NCBI GenBank assembly: GCA_964373815.1
Contig: CAYJWI010000022.1
Span: 1-15,738 of the forward strand
Reading direction: 5' to 3'
Source of the DNA: UBA10205 sp964373815
GTDB taxonomy: Archaea > Iainarchaeota > Iainarchaeia > Iainarchaeales > Iainarchaeaceae
DNA: 15,738 nucleotides
Shown: positions 1 through 7,286 of the stretch, piece after piece
How the letters are laid out: each line of letters opens with the position of its first letter
Numbering within the stretch: the stretch's first letter is position 1
Translations under genes and position numbers: made by a program
The notes under the pieces: model-generated
What the model saw: only the letters and a program-made list of their open reading frames with translations
Told to the model about the DNA's origin: nothing
Database searches by the model: none

Positions 1-44
1 AAACCCTTTTATTCCCTCCCGGTTTTAGTATGTTACCGGTTTTT

Positions 45-1478
45 ATGGGAGAAGAGAGCCTGCTCGGCATCACGGTGAAAAAGGACGCCGACTTCGTGGA
101 ATGGTACAACCAGGCCGTGCTCAAGGCAGGGCTTGCTGATTATGCCCCGATAAGGGGCTTTATGGTGGTGCGGCCGCACGGCTATGCCATCTGGGAAGCG
201 ATACAGGCAAGCTTCAACTCCGCGCTTGAAAAACTCAAGGTGCACAACGCCTACTTCCCGCTCCTAATACCAAAAAGCTTTTTCGAAAAGGAGGCAGAGC
301 ACGCGCAGGGGTTCGAACCCGAGCTCGCCTGGATAGAGGGCAAGGAAGAGGGCGGCGAAAGGGTCGCGATAAGGCCCACCTCTGAAACCATAATGTATGA
401 TTCCTACGCGAAGTGGATCCGCTCATGGAGGGACTTGCCCCTGCGCATCAACCAGTGGTGCAATGTCCTTAGATGGGAAGTGAAACAGACAAAGCTCTTT
501 TTGCGCACGCGCGAATTCCTCTGGCAGGAAGGCCACTGCGTTTACGCGACAAAAGAGGAGTGCGACAAGGAAGTGCGCATGATGCTAGATGAGTACAAAA
601 AGCTCGTAGAGGGGCTGCTCGCAATCCCCGTAATAGGCGGAGTGAAGACCGAATCCGAAAAATTTGCGGGCGCGCTCTACACGACCACCATCGAAGCGCT
701 GATGCCTGACGGAAAGGCTCTCCAGATGGGCACCTCGCACAACCTCGGCCAGGGATTTGCCAAGGCATTCGGCATAAAGTTCCTCGACGAGAACAAGTTG
801 GAAGCGCTTCCATGGCAGTCGAGCTGGGGATTCAGCACCCGGCTGATAGGCGCGCTGGTAATGGTGCACGGCGACGACAAGGGATTGGTGCTTCCGCCTC
901 GCGCAGCGAAAAACAAGGCGGTAATTGTCCCCATACTTTTCGAGAAGACAAAAAAAGAGGTGCTCGAGAAAGCGCAGCAAATAGAAAAGTCGCTTTCCGC
1001 TTACAATGTGCTCCTCGATGACCGCGACAATTACAGCTCCGGCTGGAAGTTCAATGACTGGGAACTAAAGGGCATCCCTCTGCGCATCGAGATTGGGCCA
1101 AAGGACATAGAGAAGAAGCACGTGGTCGTAGTGCGCAGGGACAATGGGAAGAAGGAGTTCGTGAAGGAAAAGGATTTGGCAAAAAGGGTTCCCGGAATCC
1201 TCGAGGAAATGCAGGCAGAGATGCTTGCGAAGGCGAAGAAGTCCCTCGATTCGAACATAGAAGAGGCTTCCTCGGAAAAGGATTTTGCCAAGCTCCTTGA
1301 GGAAAGGAAAATGGTGCTCGTACCTTTCTGCTGCTCTGGTGACTGCGAGAAAAGGGTGAAGGAGAAGCACGGGATAACTTCGCGGTGCATCCCTTTCACT
1401 GAAAAGGAAAAACCATCGAAGTGCATTTTCTGCGCAAAGCCCTCGATAAAAAGGGCGCTGTTCGCGAAAGCGTATTAG
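45..1478 (+). CDS. proS: Prolyl-tRNA synthetase, archaeal/eukaryal type with C-terminal zinc site
   Basis: This enzyme charges tRNA-Pro with proline using ATP in the cytoplasm. The 477-residue protein has the class II features of ProRS: RPTSE at residues 110-114, the motif 2 stretch RTREFLWQEGH at 154-164 and the motif 3-like HGDDKGLVLPP at 275-285. The anticodon-binding domain follows. The C-terminal domain has cysteines at 429, 434, 460 and 463, a spacing that matches the zinc site of the Thermus thermophilus-type enzyme, and the chain ends in the family's usual tyrosine. There is no bacterial editing insertion between motifs 2 and 3. I chose ATG 45; an in-frame ATG at 30 would add five residues (MLPVF), and no ribosome binding site decides between them. 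Only 44 bases of upstream sequence are visible, so the promoter is not resolved. The identification is firm. Confidence 0.97.
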   Translation: MGEESLLGITVKKDADFVEWYNQAVLKAGLADYAPIRGFMVVRPHGYAIWEAIQASFNSALEKLKVHNAYFPLLIPKSFFEKEAEHAQGFEPELAWIEGKEEGGERVAIRPTSETIMYDSYAKWIRSWRDLPLRINQWCNVLRWEVKQTKLFLRTREFLWQEGHCVYATKEECDKEVRMMLDEYKKLVEGLLAIPVIGGVKTESEKFAGALYTTTIEALMPDGKALQMGTSHNLGQGFAKAFGIKFLDENKLEALPWQSSWGFSTRLIGALVMVHGDDKGLVLPPRAAKNKAVIVPILFEKTKKEVLEKAQQIEKSLSAYNVLLDDRDNYSSGWKFNDWELKGIPLRIEIGPKDIEKKHVVVVRRDNGKKEFVKEKDLAKRVPGILEEMQAEMLAKAKKSLDSNIEEASSEKDFAKLLEERKMVLVPFCCSGDCEKRVKEKHGITSRCIPFTEKEKPSKCIFCAKPSIKRALFAKAY

Positions 1479-1540
1479 TCCGCCTTCGGGAAAACCGTGT
1501 GCATAGTTTCCAGAAAAGTTTTGCATGCAGCCTGCTAGGA

Positions 1541-1546
1541 TTTTTT
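1541..1546 (+). terminator. T-run terminator after proS
   Basis: Six consecutive T residues lie 62 bases after the proS stop. Archaeal RNA polymerase commonly terminates at such runs without a hairpin. The run overlaps the stop codon of the convergent acetyltransferase gene. Confidence 0.4.
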
Positions 1547-2003
1547 AGTTCAGGTAATTTTCCTGCTGCGGGAAAATCTTTTTCTTCCACACTTCGGCAA
1601 CGCAGTTGTCGATTTTTTTAGAGTGTATGCCTGTCATCTCGAAGCCGAGCGAGGCATAGAGCTTTTTTGCCTCTGTGTTGTCCTGCTTTACGAGAAGCTT
1701 TGCCTTGGGTATCCCCTTTTCCTTGAGGAATTCGACCGCGTAGTTCAAGAGCTCCTTGCCGATGCCTTTCTTGCGGTATTTTTCTAGCACCGAAACCGCG
1801 TTTATCATCCCGAAGTGCTCATTTATCTCAATCTCGACAAACCCGGCAAAGCTGCCGTTGAGGGTTTTCTTGAAAATGGCTATGTATGGCTTGCCCATGC
1901 GCTCGGCGATTTTTTCGGCGGTGAGGCCCTTGTAGGCGAATTCGCGCGAAACGATTTTGCCTATTTCCGCGATGTCCTTTTCATCCGCTTTTACTATGCT
2001 CAT
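1545..2003 (-). CDS. GNAT-family N-acetyltransferase (RimI-like)
   Basis: The 152-residue protein is a complete single-domain GNAT enzyme, which moves an acetyl group from acetyl-CoA to an amine. The acetyl-CoA pyrophosphate-binding loop is RKKGIG at 77-82, inside motif A (SVLEKYRKKGIGKELL). Motif B follows as DNTEAKKLYASLGFEM at 108-123, typical of RimI-like members. The substrate cannot be read from sequence; it could be a protein N-terminus or a small molecule. It is the last gene of a three-gene operon: its ATG overlaps the stop of the PIN gene by 4 bases (2000-2003), so translation is probably coupled. The family is certain, the substrate is unknown. Confidence 0.9.
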   Translation of the reverse strand: MSIVKADEKDIAEIGKIVSREFAYKGLTAEKIAERMGKPYIAIFKKTLNGSFAGFVEIEINEHFGMINAVSVLEKYRKKGIGKELLNYAVEFLKEKGIPKAKLLVKQDNTEAKKLYASLGFEMTGIHSKKIDNCVAEVWKKKIFPQQENYLN

Positions 2004-2710
2004 CCCCCCACCTTCCTCAAATAATTCCCTATTTCGTTAAATGACACTGCGCACCCCGCGAATTTCACGGCATAGAGCGCGGCTTCGAGCGCCTGCCTTG
2101 TGCGGTGGATTTCCTCACCGAAAGTGCCGTCATCGTACGAGAGCGCAATAAGCTCTACGGAGCGCACAATTTTTATCCCCCCGTATTCAGCCCTAAACGA
2201 GTCCAACGCAGCCCTATTGATGCTCACCCTTCCTTCATGCCTTCTCTGCAGGAACGGGACAATGTTCTGCGGCTCTTCTATGAGCATTCTTGTGGTGCGC
2301 TCATCTATGGCAAGCACGTCAGCGTTGATTTCCTTTATGAGCGCAAGGGTTTCGGATTCCCCAAGATGCAAAAGCCTCACCTTCTCCCCGTCGCATTCGC
2401 ACAAATCAAATGTTTCCCTCTCAAGCCTCTCCATCCTCTGCCGCATGGCGGGCGTGGTTTTCATTACCTTGATGTACCCTTCCTCTACCGCGTCGCGGAT
2501 CCTTATCGCGTTGAGCTCGAACCTCTTTATCCTCGCCGGAGTCTGCACGCTTTCCATGTACACGGATTCTGGAATGATGAATGAAATGTTCTCCTTTTGC
2601 GCGAGGTGCTTCATGACTTTTATGAAGCAGTTATCCGAGATGCTTATGAGGCTGCTAGAATCAAGCACGATTTTTTTCCGGGGCTTCGCAGCGCTTTCGT
2701 TTTCGTTCAT
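2000..2710 (-). CDS. PIN-domain protein, probable ribonuclease
   Basis: The 236-residue protein starts with a basic linker and then a PIN-like fold. The strand VLDSSSLISISDN carries the first acid (D17). IPESVYMES carries E48 or E53, LGESETLALIKEI carries E118 and E120, and VLAIDERT carries D136. These are the positions where PIN nucleases place the acids that hold Mg2+ or Mn2+, so RNA cleavage is plausible. About 90 residues after the PIN core are not recognised and are mostly helical. It is longer than VapC toxins (about 130 residues), and no typical VapB-like partner is adjacent, so a housekeeping RNA-processing role is as likely as a toxin role. It overlaps both neighbours by 4 bases and is the middle gene of the operon. 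Confidence 0.8.
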   Translation of the reverse strand: MNENESAAKPRKKIVLDSSSLISISDNCFIKVMKHLAQKENISFIIPESVYMESVQTPARIKRFELNAIRIRDAVEEGYIKVMKTTPAMRQRMERLERETFDLCECDGEKVRLLHLGESETLALIKEINADVLAIDERTTRMLIEEPQNIVPFLQRRHEGRVSINRAALDSFRAEYGGIKIVRSVELIALSYDDGTFGEEIHRTRQALEAALYAVKFAGCAVSFNEIGNYLRKVGG

Positions 2711-3261
2711 CCGCGGAGCACTTCCTTGAGGTTACGCAGCCTCTGCTCTATCCCAAGGCCAGCCGGCTGCTCGTCGTGAATCCTTGTCGAGCCTATGTAT
2801 CTTTGCAGCTCCTTTCTGTCAGCTCCCGTAAGCGAGCCTGCCTGACTAAGGCTAAGCCCCATTGCATACGCTGTTGAGGCCTGCTTGATTTTCGCCTTGC
2901 CGTAGATGTCCTTTGCGAAGTTGCTGAGCTCGGAGTCAATGAACTGTATGCGTTCTATGGCACTGTCAAGGCTTTTTGCGAAACCCGCGTTGTCGTTTTT
3001 TTCGAGTGCCTGCACGCTTTTCAAGAGCGATTGGCTTATGCTTTGGGAAATTTTCGGCCACTGGCCTGATTGCACGAAGTGGTCCTTTGAGAGGATCTTG
3101 TAGAGTGCATAGGCTATGACTGAAACCTTTGCAAGGCTTTCGTCGTTCTTGAGCACGGCCTGCTCGATGATGCCGCCTCCGAGCCTCTTTAGGTCCTGCG
3201 CCTGCCTTGCCTCGAATGCCCCTATGAGGGCCTCAAGCCTCTTTACGAGCCTGTGGTCCAT
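2707..3261 (-). CDS. Helical protein of unknown function, first gene of PIN operon
   Basis: I do not recognise this 184-residue protein. It has no signal peptide, membrane segment or cysteine and looks almost entirely alpha-helical, with charged amphipathic stretches at about 1-60 and 80-130. The C-terminal part has a less helical, possibly conserved segment, LTGADRKELQRYIGSTRI at 144-161, that could be a binding motif. The ATG at 3261 is the first gene start after a divergent promoter region. Its stop overlaps the ATG of the PIN gene by 4 bases, so the two are probably made in fixed ratio. That makes a partner or inhibitor of the PIN protein a reasonable guess, though only the gene order supports it. 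Confidence 0.75.
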   Translation of the reverse strand: MDHRLVKRLEALIGAFEARQAQDLKRLGGGIIEQAVLKNDESLAKVSVIAYALYKILSKDHFVQSGQWPKISQSISQSLLKSVQALEKNDNAGFAKSLDSAIERIQFIDSELSNFAKDIYGKAKIKQASTAYAMGLSLSQAGSLTGADRKELQRYIGSTRIHDEQPAGLGIEQRLRNLKEVLRG

Positions 3262-3271
3262 GAACTAATTG

Positions 3272-3302
3272 AGGGCATGGCGTATAATAAGTTTTTTATT
3301 GG
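3272..3302. repeat. Copy 1 of a 31-base promoter-bearing direct repeat
   Basis: The 31 bases from 3272 to 3302 are identical to 3345-3375, and the match runs on to 36 bases with one mismatch. The core is GTATAATAAG followed by TTTTTTATT. Read on the minus strand, a TATA-like box (CTTATTATA, 3283-3291) preceded by an A-rich BRE-like stretch lies about 26 bases from the start codon at 3261, so this copy probably drives the PIN operon leaderlessly. Confidence 0.85.
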
Positions 3303-3344
3303 CAAAGCCCCGTTCGGCCATTGGTCCGAGAAGCCAAATCCAGC

Positions 3345-3375
3345 AGGGCATGGCGTATAATAAGTTTTTTATTGG
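3345..3375. repeat. Copy 2 of a 31-base promoter-bearing direct repeat
   Basis: This is the second exact copy, 73 bases downstream of the first. Read on the plus strand, the T-rich box TTTTTTATT (3365-3373), preceded by the purine-rich ATAAG, is centred about 30 bases before the ATG at 3399, so this copy probably drives the surface-protein operon. Confidence 0.85.
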
Positions 3376-3398
3376 GAAAGAGCCATTATCTTGAACGC

Positions 3399-4697
3399 AT
3401 GAAACTCGCCTTTTTGCCACTTTTTTTGCTCCTGCTGCCAGCCGCCTCTTTTGCGATTACGGGCAACGATGCGGTCAACCTCGTTGTGAACTCGAACAAT
3501 TTCCTCTACGAGGCGGAAACCTACACCCCCCCTAACGTGGCGATTTCATACGAGGATAGTGGTTATTGGGTAATCCCGCTCACAGCGGGAAGCAACATCG
3601 TCACTTATTTTCCGGTGGACGCGCAGTCCGGCGAAATCTCTATTTCAAGGGGCGTGAACAGGGGCGTTTTTGGGGTTGCGGATTCGCTGCGCGAGCTCCA
3701 ATTGCTCAAGGCATCGATTTCCGGGAGTTCGGGTGTCGAGTGGCTTTTCACGCAAAAATACCAATCGATTTTCAACGACCTTTCCCTGCAGATTGGCGAT
3801 GAGGTCTTCCAGCTAAACACCGCCGAATCAACGCTCAAATCATCCGGCATTTCCGCGAACCTCGAGCCTTTAAAATCAAAGCTGCGTTCAATGTCCTCCG
3901 CCTCCTCATCCATTTCAGGCAAAATAGCTGATGCTTCGCAGGCGGAAAACTCCTTCGCAACTTCGCCCTCTCCAGAAGCTCTCGCAACGCTCAATGGTTC
4001 TTTCTCGGAAGTATTCGGTTCCATTGGCGGGCTTTACAATGCAAGCCTCGAATATAGGAGCGAGCTGGACAAGCTCAAGCAGGAGATTTCGCTCTCCGAC
4101 ATGGAAGCCGAGAAGAAGGCGCAGCTCTTTTCAATCCTCGAAATCCCTTCAGGCATGCAGGCTTTGCGCAACTACAACATAGACGCGACGCAGATAAAGG
4201 AGTCCCTCGATTCCTCGTTCAAGGCAAGCTCTTTGCGCCTGGATTCGCTGCTCGGAGAATTCGAGGACAGACTCCTGAAAAACGATGTGCACAAGCTGCT
4301 TTACGGCGAGAATGAAAAAATACGGAAGGAAACAGGCTTCATCTCCCTCACCGAGGCTAAGAACTCAATCCTTCTCAAGGAGAACAGGGCGAATTGGGAA
4401 GACCAGCAGAAAGTAAAGGAGCTAGAGCAGGATTACTCGAGGGCCAGTTCTTTTTACGGGGAGAGGGATTTCGAGCAGGCAAGAAAGTATGCGCTCGAAT
4501 CCATTGGTGACGTGGTTTCTGTCTACAAGAAAGGCCAGAAGAAGGCGCTTCCTTCGGGCGGGATTTCGCAGGATTTGCTCTTCAAGGCCGCTGGCGTTCT
4601 GATATTGCTGCTAGCGCTCCTATACGTTTTCAACAACAGGGGAAAGCTCAAGGGCATGGTTTTGAAAGAGCCGGAAGAAGTTGACCTTTATGCGTAA
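3399..4697 (+). CDS. Secreted, C-terminally membrane-anchored coiled-coil protein
   Basis: I do not recognise a named family for this 432-residue protein. It starts with a clear signal peptide (hydrophobic residues 4-18, cleavage likely after ASFA at 16-19). A small alpha/beta region follows, with YWVIPLTAG and VTYFPVDAQSGEI at 57-80, which resembles a PepSY-type strand pattern. Residues 95-385 are long helices rich in Ala, Ser, Leu, Lys and Glu, probably a coiled-coil stalk. One transmembrane helix lies at about 393-411, with a short cytoplasmic tail ending in EEVDLYA. I chose ATG 3399 because it begins the signal peptide and fits the promoter in repeat copy 2; a TTG at 3321 would put 26 unrelated residues in front. 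It overlaps the next gene by 8 bases. Confidence 0.85.
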   Translation: MKLAFLPLFLLLLPAASFAITGNDAVNLVVNSNNFLYEAETYTPPNVAISYEDSGYWVIPLTAGSNIVTYFPVDAQSGEISISRGVNRGVFGVADSLRELQLLKASISGSSGVEWLFTQKYQSIFNDLSLQIGDEVFQLNTAESTLKSSGISANLEPLKSKLRSMSSASSSISGKIADASQAENSFATSPSPEALATLNGSFSEVFGSIGGLYNASLEYRSELDKLKQEISLSDMEAEKKAQLFSILEIPSGMQALRNYNIDATQIKESLDSSFKASSLRLDSLLGEFEDRLLKNDVHKLLYGENEKIRKETGFISLTEAKNSILLKENRANWEDQQKVKELEQDYSRASSFYGERDFEQARKYALESIGDVVSVYKKGQKKALPSGGISQDLLFKAAGVLILLLALLYVFNNRGKLKGMVLKEPEEVDLYA

Positions 4698-5541
4698 AGT
4701 TTTCATCCTGCTGCTCGCGCTGCTCCTTTTCTCGCAGTTATCTTTCGCACAGGTTTCGCTTTCTCTCGAACCGGTTGGAGGGGGCAACAGGTTCTACCAG
4801 TATGAGGTCAAATACTACAGGTTCACGGTGCAGAACGACTCCGCCTCAGAAGCGAGGGATGTGAAGGTTTTGCTCAAGGCGCCGCCACAGGCCGCGCTAG
4901 TGGTTGAGAGCGAGGAGCGTTCAGAGCGGCTTTTCTCATTCCTCTCAATCCCTCAAGGGGCTGCGCGCGAAAAAACCTTTGAAGTGAAGGCTGTTTCCGT
5001 TTCCCGCGAACCGGTGGAGCTTGTAGCGGAGTATGGTGTAGGGAATACAGGGGGCAAAGTTTCCACGCAGCTCGATGTTTCTGATGCAAACATTTTGCTG
5101 GAGGCATCTTTCGGGAGGCAGTCCCTCAAAAAAGGCGAAAGGAGCGAGGTAACATTTTCGCTGCAGAACAACTCCCAAGAGCCGCTCACAAATGTGTCCG
5201 CGGAGCTCTTTTCCACCGGCCCTCTCGCTCCTGAAAGCGGAAGCTTCGAACTCGCGGCCCTTGAGCCCGGAAAAGGCACGGGCGGGCAGGAGCTCTCTTT
5301 CTCTTTTGCACAGGACTCATTGAGCCCGCAGCTGGTGCTTAGGGTTTTTTTCAATGATTCGGGCGGCGCGCACGTGCTCGAAAAATCCTTCGAGGTTGAG
5401 GTAAGCGACAAAGGGGTTTACGTGATAGCCCTTGTAATAATAGTCCTCGTGCTCGTGCTGACGCACTTTTTGAAGAAAAAAATAGGGGAAGATGAGGGCG
5501 AGGCCGGCGAAAAGAAGGAAAACCCGGGCAAGAAACACTGA
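4690..5541 (+). CDS. Surface protein with two Ig-like domains and C-terminal anchor
   Basis: This 283-residue protein has a signal peptide (KVFILLLALLLFSQLSFA) and then two beta-sandwich segments. The first, at about 21-128, contains YRFTVQNDSASEARDVKVLL. The second, at about 130-238, contains EVTFSLQNNSQEPLTNVSAEL. Both show the 'extend, then ... N ... V' pattern of CARDB/NEW3-like archaeal surface domains. A transmembrane helix lies at 242-261, with a Lys/Glu-rich cytoplasmic tail. Its layout, signal peptide plus large ectodomain plus single anchor, matches that of the gene before it. The ATG lies inside the end of that gene (8-base overlap), so the two products probably act together at the cell surface. 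A TTG at 4681 is less likely. Its stop is only 4 bases from the stop of the convergent lipoprotein gene. Confidence 0.85.
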   Translation: MRKVFILLLALLLFSQLSFAQVSLSLEPVGGGNRFYQYEVKYYRFTVQNDSASEARDVKVLLKAPPQAALVVESEERSERLFSFLSIPQGAAREKTFEVKAVSVSREPVELVAEYGVGNTGGKVSTQLDVSDANILLEASFGRQSLKKGERSEVTFSLQNNSQEPLTNVSAELFSTGPLAPESGSFELAALEPGKGTGGQELSFSFAQDSLSPQLVLRVFFNDSGGAHVLEKSFEVEVSDKGVYVIALVIIVLVLVLTHFLKKKIGEDEGEAGEKKENPGKKH

Positions 5542-5545
5542 ACTG

Positions 5546-5938
5546 TCAATCGAGCTTTCTCACGAGCTCCAGTTCGCCAAAAGAAATGTCCTGCCCATCC
5601 TCAAGGCTTATGCCGAGCTCCTTCTCGAGCGCCCTGTAGGCCGCCATCTCGGCGGCCTCTTGTTCGGCTTTTGCCTTTGCGGCAGCTTCCGCCTGGGCAG
5701 CTGCGGCGGTATCAACATTCACATCCGCACCTGAAGGGGCCTCGGCAGCCGCGTTGTTTACATCAATTTCTTGCTGGGCAGTTGCCTCCGCACCTAACAA
5801 ATTCTGGTCTTGCGTGGAAGGCTCATTTGCAGGCTCCCCTGAAACTTCTTGGTTCGGGGTGCCTGTTTCCTTTTCCGGCGCCGAAGCGCAGCCAGCAAAG
5901 AGAATTGCAATAAATACCAGTGCCAAAATTCCCTTCAT
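5546..5938 (-). CDS. Small Ala/Glu-rich lipoprotein
   Basis: The 130-residue protein has a lipoprotein signal: a hydrophobic stretch at 4-14 followed by FAGC, with the lipid-carrying cysteine at 17. The mature part begins with a Glu/Pro/Thr/Asn-rich, probably unfolded segment. This is followed by a run of alanine, glutamate and lysine at about 75-105, which should form a single helix. The last 30 residues (ALEKELGISLEDGQDISFGELELVRKLD) look like a small folded end. No family is recognised. Its ATG overlaps the stop of the upstream secreted eight-cysteine protein by 4 bases, so the two are co-translated and may be partners on the outer face of the membrane. Confidence 0.8.
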   Translation of the reverse strand: MKGILALVFIAILFAGCASAPEKETGTPNQEVSGEPANEPSTQDQNLLGAEATAQQEIDVNNAAAEAPSGADVNVDTAAAAQAEAAAKAKAEQEAAEMAAYRALEKELGISLEDGQDISFGELELVRKLD

Positions 5939-6582
5939 TTGGAATCCCCTTTTGCCTTTATTTCCTCAACCGTCTTTTTCCGGAATCCCTTCCACAAATC
6001 CTTAACGTGCTGCACTATAGCCTTCCTCTCATCAACGGTTTTCGCCTTGTTGAAGTTCAGCTTCTGCTGCTCGAGGTCGGTTACGAGATTGATTATAGAT
6101 TCCTTCGAAGCGCCATGCTCCCCGAGTTTCTCCGCTCTCTCCTCGAGCGCATAGAACCTTAGCTTTACTACGGAGTATACCTTTGTGCGCAGGGCATAGA
6201 GGCACGCTGTGTCGGAGCACTTCTGTTTCTCCGCATTTATGTCAAACACCCACACCTTTTCCTTCAGGCAGGATTCCTGGTTGTGCCAGTCCTTTATCGC
6301 CCAGCAAGGCCTTGCCTTGTCATAGAGGAAGAGGCAGTCATCGCGCGCTTTCCCTCCGAGCTGCTTGCACTCCTCGGGGAGAAAATTGAGTTCCTTGTAG
6401 TTTTCTGGGAGGTTGTATCTGCACGCGACCCTCTCGCGAAGGGTCGACTCATTCGAGCATGAGAGCTTTCTCTCGTCGAATTGCTGGACATAAGGCGTTT
6501 GCCCTCCCCCGCCGGTGGATGCTGCGTTTACAATGGAAATAACCATTGCGGCAATAAGGAAAAACAGTATTGTGCGTTTCAT
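5935..6582 (-). CDS. Secreted protein with eight cysteines
   Basis: This 215-residue protein has a signal peptide at 1-20 (RTILFFLIAAMVISIVNA) and a mature domain with eight cysteines at 42, 54, 72, 83, 93, 105, 122 and 127. The even number and export suggest four disulfide bonds. The pattern C-(10-11)-C with a repeated RDDC or ESC element, as in GGKARDDCLFLYDKA at 76-90, suggests short helical pairs each tied by a disulfide. The cysteine-free C-terminal third (about 130-215) is charged and helical, probably coiled coil. I chose ATG 6582 because the signal peptide starts there and GAGGT lies just upstream; an upstream in-frame start at 6606 would place eight polar residues before it. The membrane thioredoxin encoded at 7287-8468 is a candidate oxidant or isomerase. 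Confidence 0.82.
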   Translation of the reverse strand: MKRTILFFLIAAMVISIVNAASTGGGGQTPYVQQFDERKLSCSNESTLRERVACRYNLPENYKELNFLPEECKQLGGKARDDCLFLYDKARPCWAIKDWHNQESCLKEKVWVFDINAEKQKCSDTACLYALRTKVYSVVKLRFYALEERAEKLGEHGASKESIINLVTDLEQQKLNFNKAKTVDERKAIVQHVKDLWKGFRKKTVEEIKAKGDSK

Positions 6583-6585
6583 GCA

Positions 6586-6620
6586 ACCTCTTATATCTGC
6601 GCGCAAAAAGTTAAATTATA
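6586..6620 (-). promoter_or_regulatory. TATA box and ribosome binding site for the eight-cysteine protein
   Basis: On the minus strand a TATA-like box (TATAATTTAA, 6611-6620) is followed about 26 bases later by a probable start of transcription near 6590. GAGGT at 6586-6590 then lies 3 bases before ATG 6582. The ribosome binding site supports 6582 over the longer start. Confidence 0.5.
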
Positions 6621-6659
6621 GCAGGCTACGCGGGCTTTTTTGGCATTTATGGCGGTCTG

Positions 6660-7268
6660 CTACGCCTCTTTTCGCGCGCGCTTCCGCGTGCAAAAAACCG
6701 CGAGCTCCTCGAAAAAGCCCCTTTTCCGTGCGGCTATTTCCGCCACAAACCCTTCGCCTTCCAGCTTTCCAATTGTCTGCCTGTAACCATTGAGGTCAGT
6801 TTGCAGGAAAAAGCATTTCCCGTTTTCCGTGAGGAACTTCGGGAATTCTCCGAGGAACCTGTCCAGCACTTCCCGCCCCTTTTTCCCGCCTTCGAGGTCT
6901 GCAAACTTTATTCCCTCGCTCTCAAGATATGGCGGGTTGAATATTATGGCATCCGCCTTCCACGCGCATTTCTCGAAGAGGTCTGATTGCACCGGGAAGA
7001 ATTTTCCCGCAAACCCGGCATTTTCGCAGTTCTTTTGCGCTGTTTCGAGCGCCTTCGCGCCCACATCAAAGCCGAAAACCTTCGAGGCCCCCTGCAATAG
7101 CGCATTGATGCCCTGTATCCCGGAGCCGCACCCGACATCAAAAACCACGGAGCCCTTTTGCACGGAAACATTTTCCGCCAGGAAGTAGGAATCCTCCGAA
7201 GGGAAGTAGACGCCTTCTGGGCACTCGAGCACTAGCCCTTTGAAAAAAAATTGTGCAGCGCGTTGCAT
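6660..7268 (-). CDS. HemK/Mtq2-like glutamine methyltransferase, probable aRF1 modifier
   Basis: This 202-residue protein is a class I SAM-dependent methyltransferase. SAM-binding motif I is VVFDVGCGSGIQG at 41-53, and the catalytic loop of the N5-glutamine group is NPPY at 111-114. Two further marks fit the eukaryotic and archaeal Mtq2 (N6AMT1) branch rather than bacterial PrmC: EDSYFL near the N-terminus (25-30) and GGKKGREVLDRFL at 127-139. Family knowledge suggests it methylates the GGQ glutamine of release factor aRF1, usually with a Trm112 partner, which is not visible in this window. The bacterial-type N-terminal helical domain is absent. It lies 18 bases after the thioredoxin gene, so the two are probably co-transcribed. 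Methyltransferase class is certain, target is inferred. Confidence 0.88.
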   Translation of the reverse strand: MQRAAQFFFKGLVLECPEGVYFPSEDSYFLAENVSVQKGSVVFDVGCGSGIQGINALLQGASKVFGFDVGAKALETAQKNCENAGFAGKFFPVQSDLFEKCAWKADAIIFNPPYLESEGIKFADLEGGKKGREVLDRFLGEFPKFLTENGKCFFLQTDLNGYRQTIGKLEGEGFVAEIAARKRGFFEELAVFCTRKRARKEA

Positions 7269-7286
7269 AAAGAATTATTAATTGTT

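Noticed and set aside
2105..2584. Long plus-strand frames opposite the PIN gene
   Set aside because: The minus strand encodes a protein with ordered catalytic acids and coupled overlaps; the plus frames are shadows produced by codon bias.
3272..3375. The 31-base repeat as a CRISPR array
   Set aside because: There are only two copies, no Cas genes are visible, and each copy sits at promoter distance from a start codon.
3321..3398. Longer TTG start for the 3399 surface protein
   Set aside because: It would place 26 polar residues before the signal peptide and overlap the promoter in repeat copy 2.
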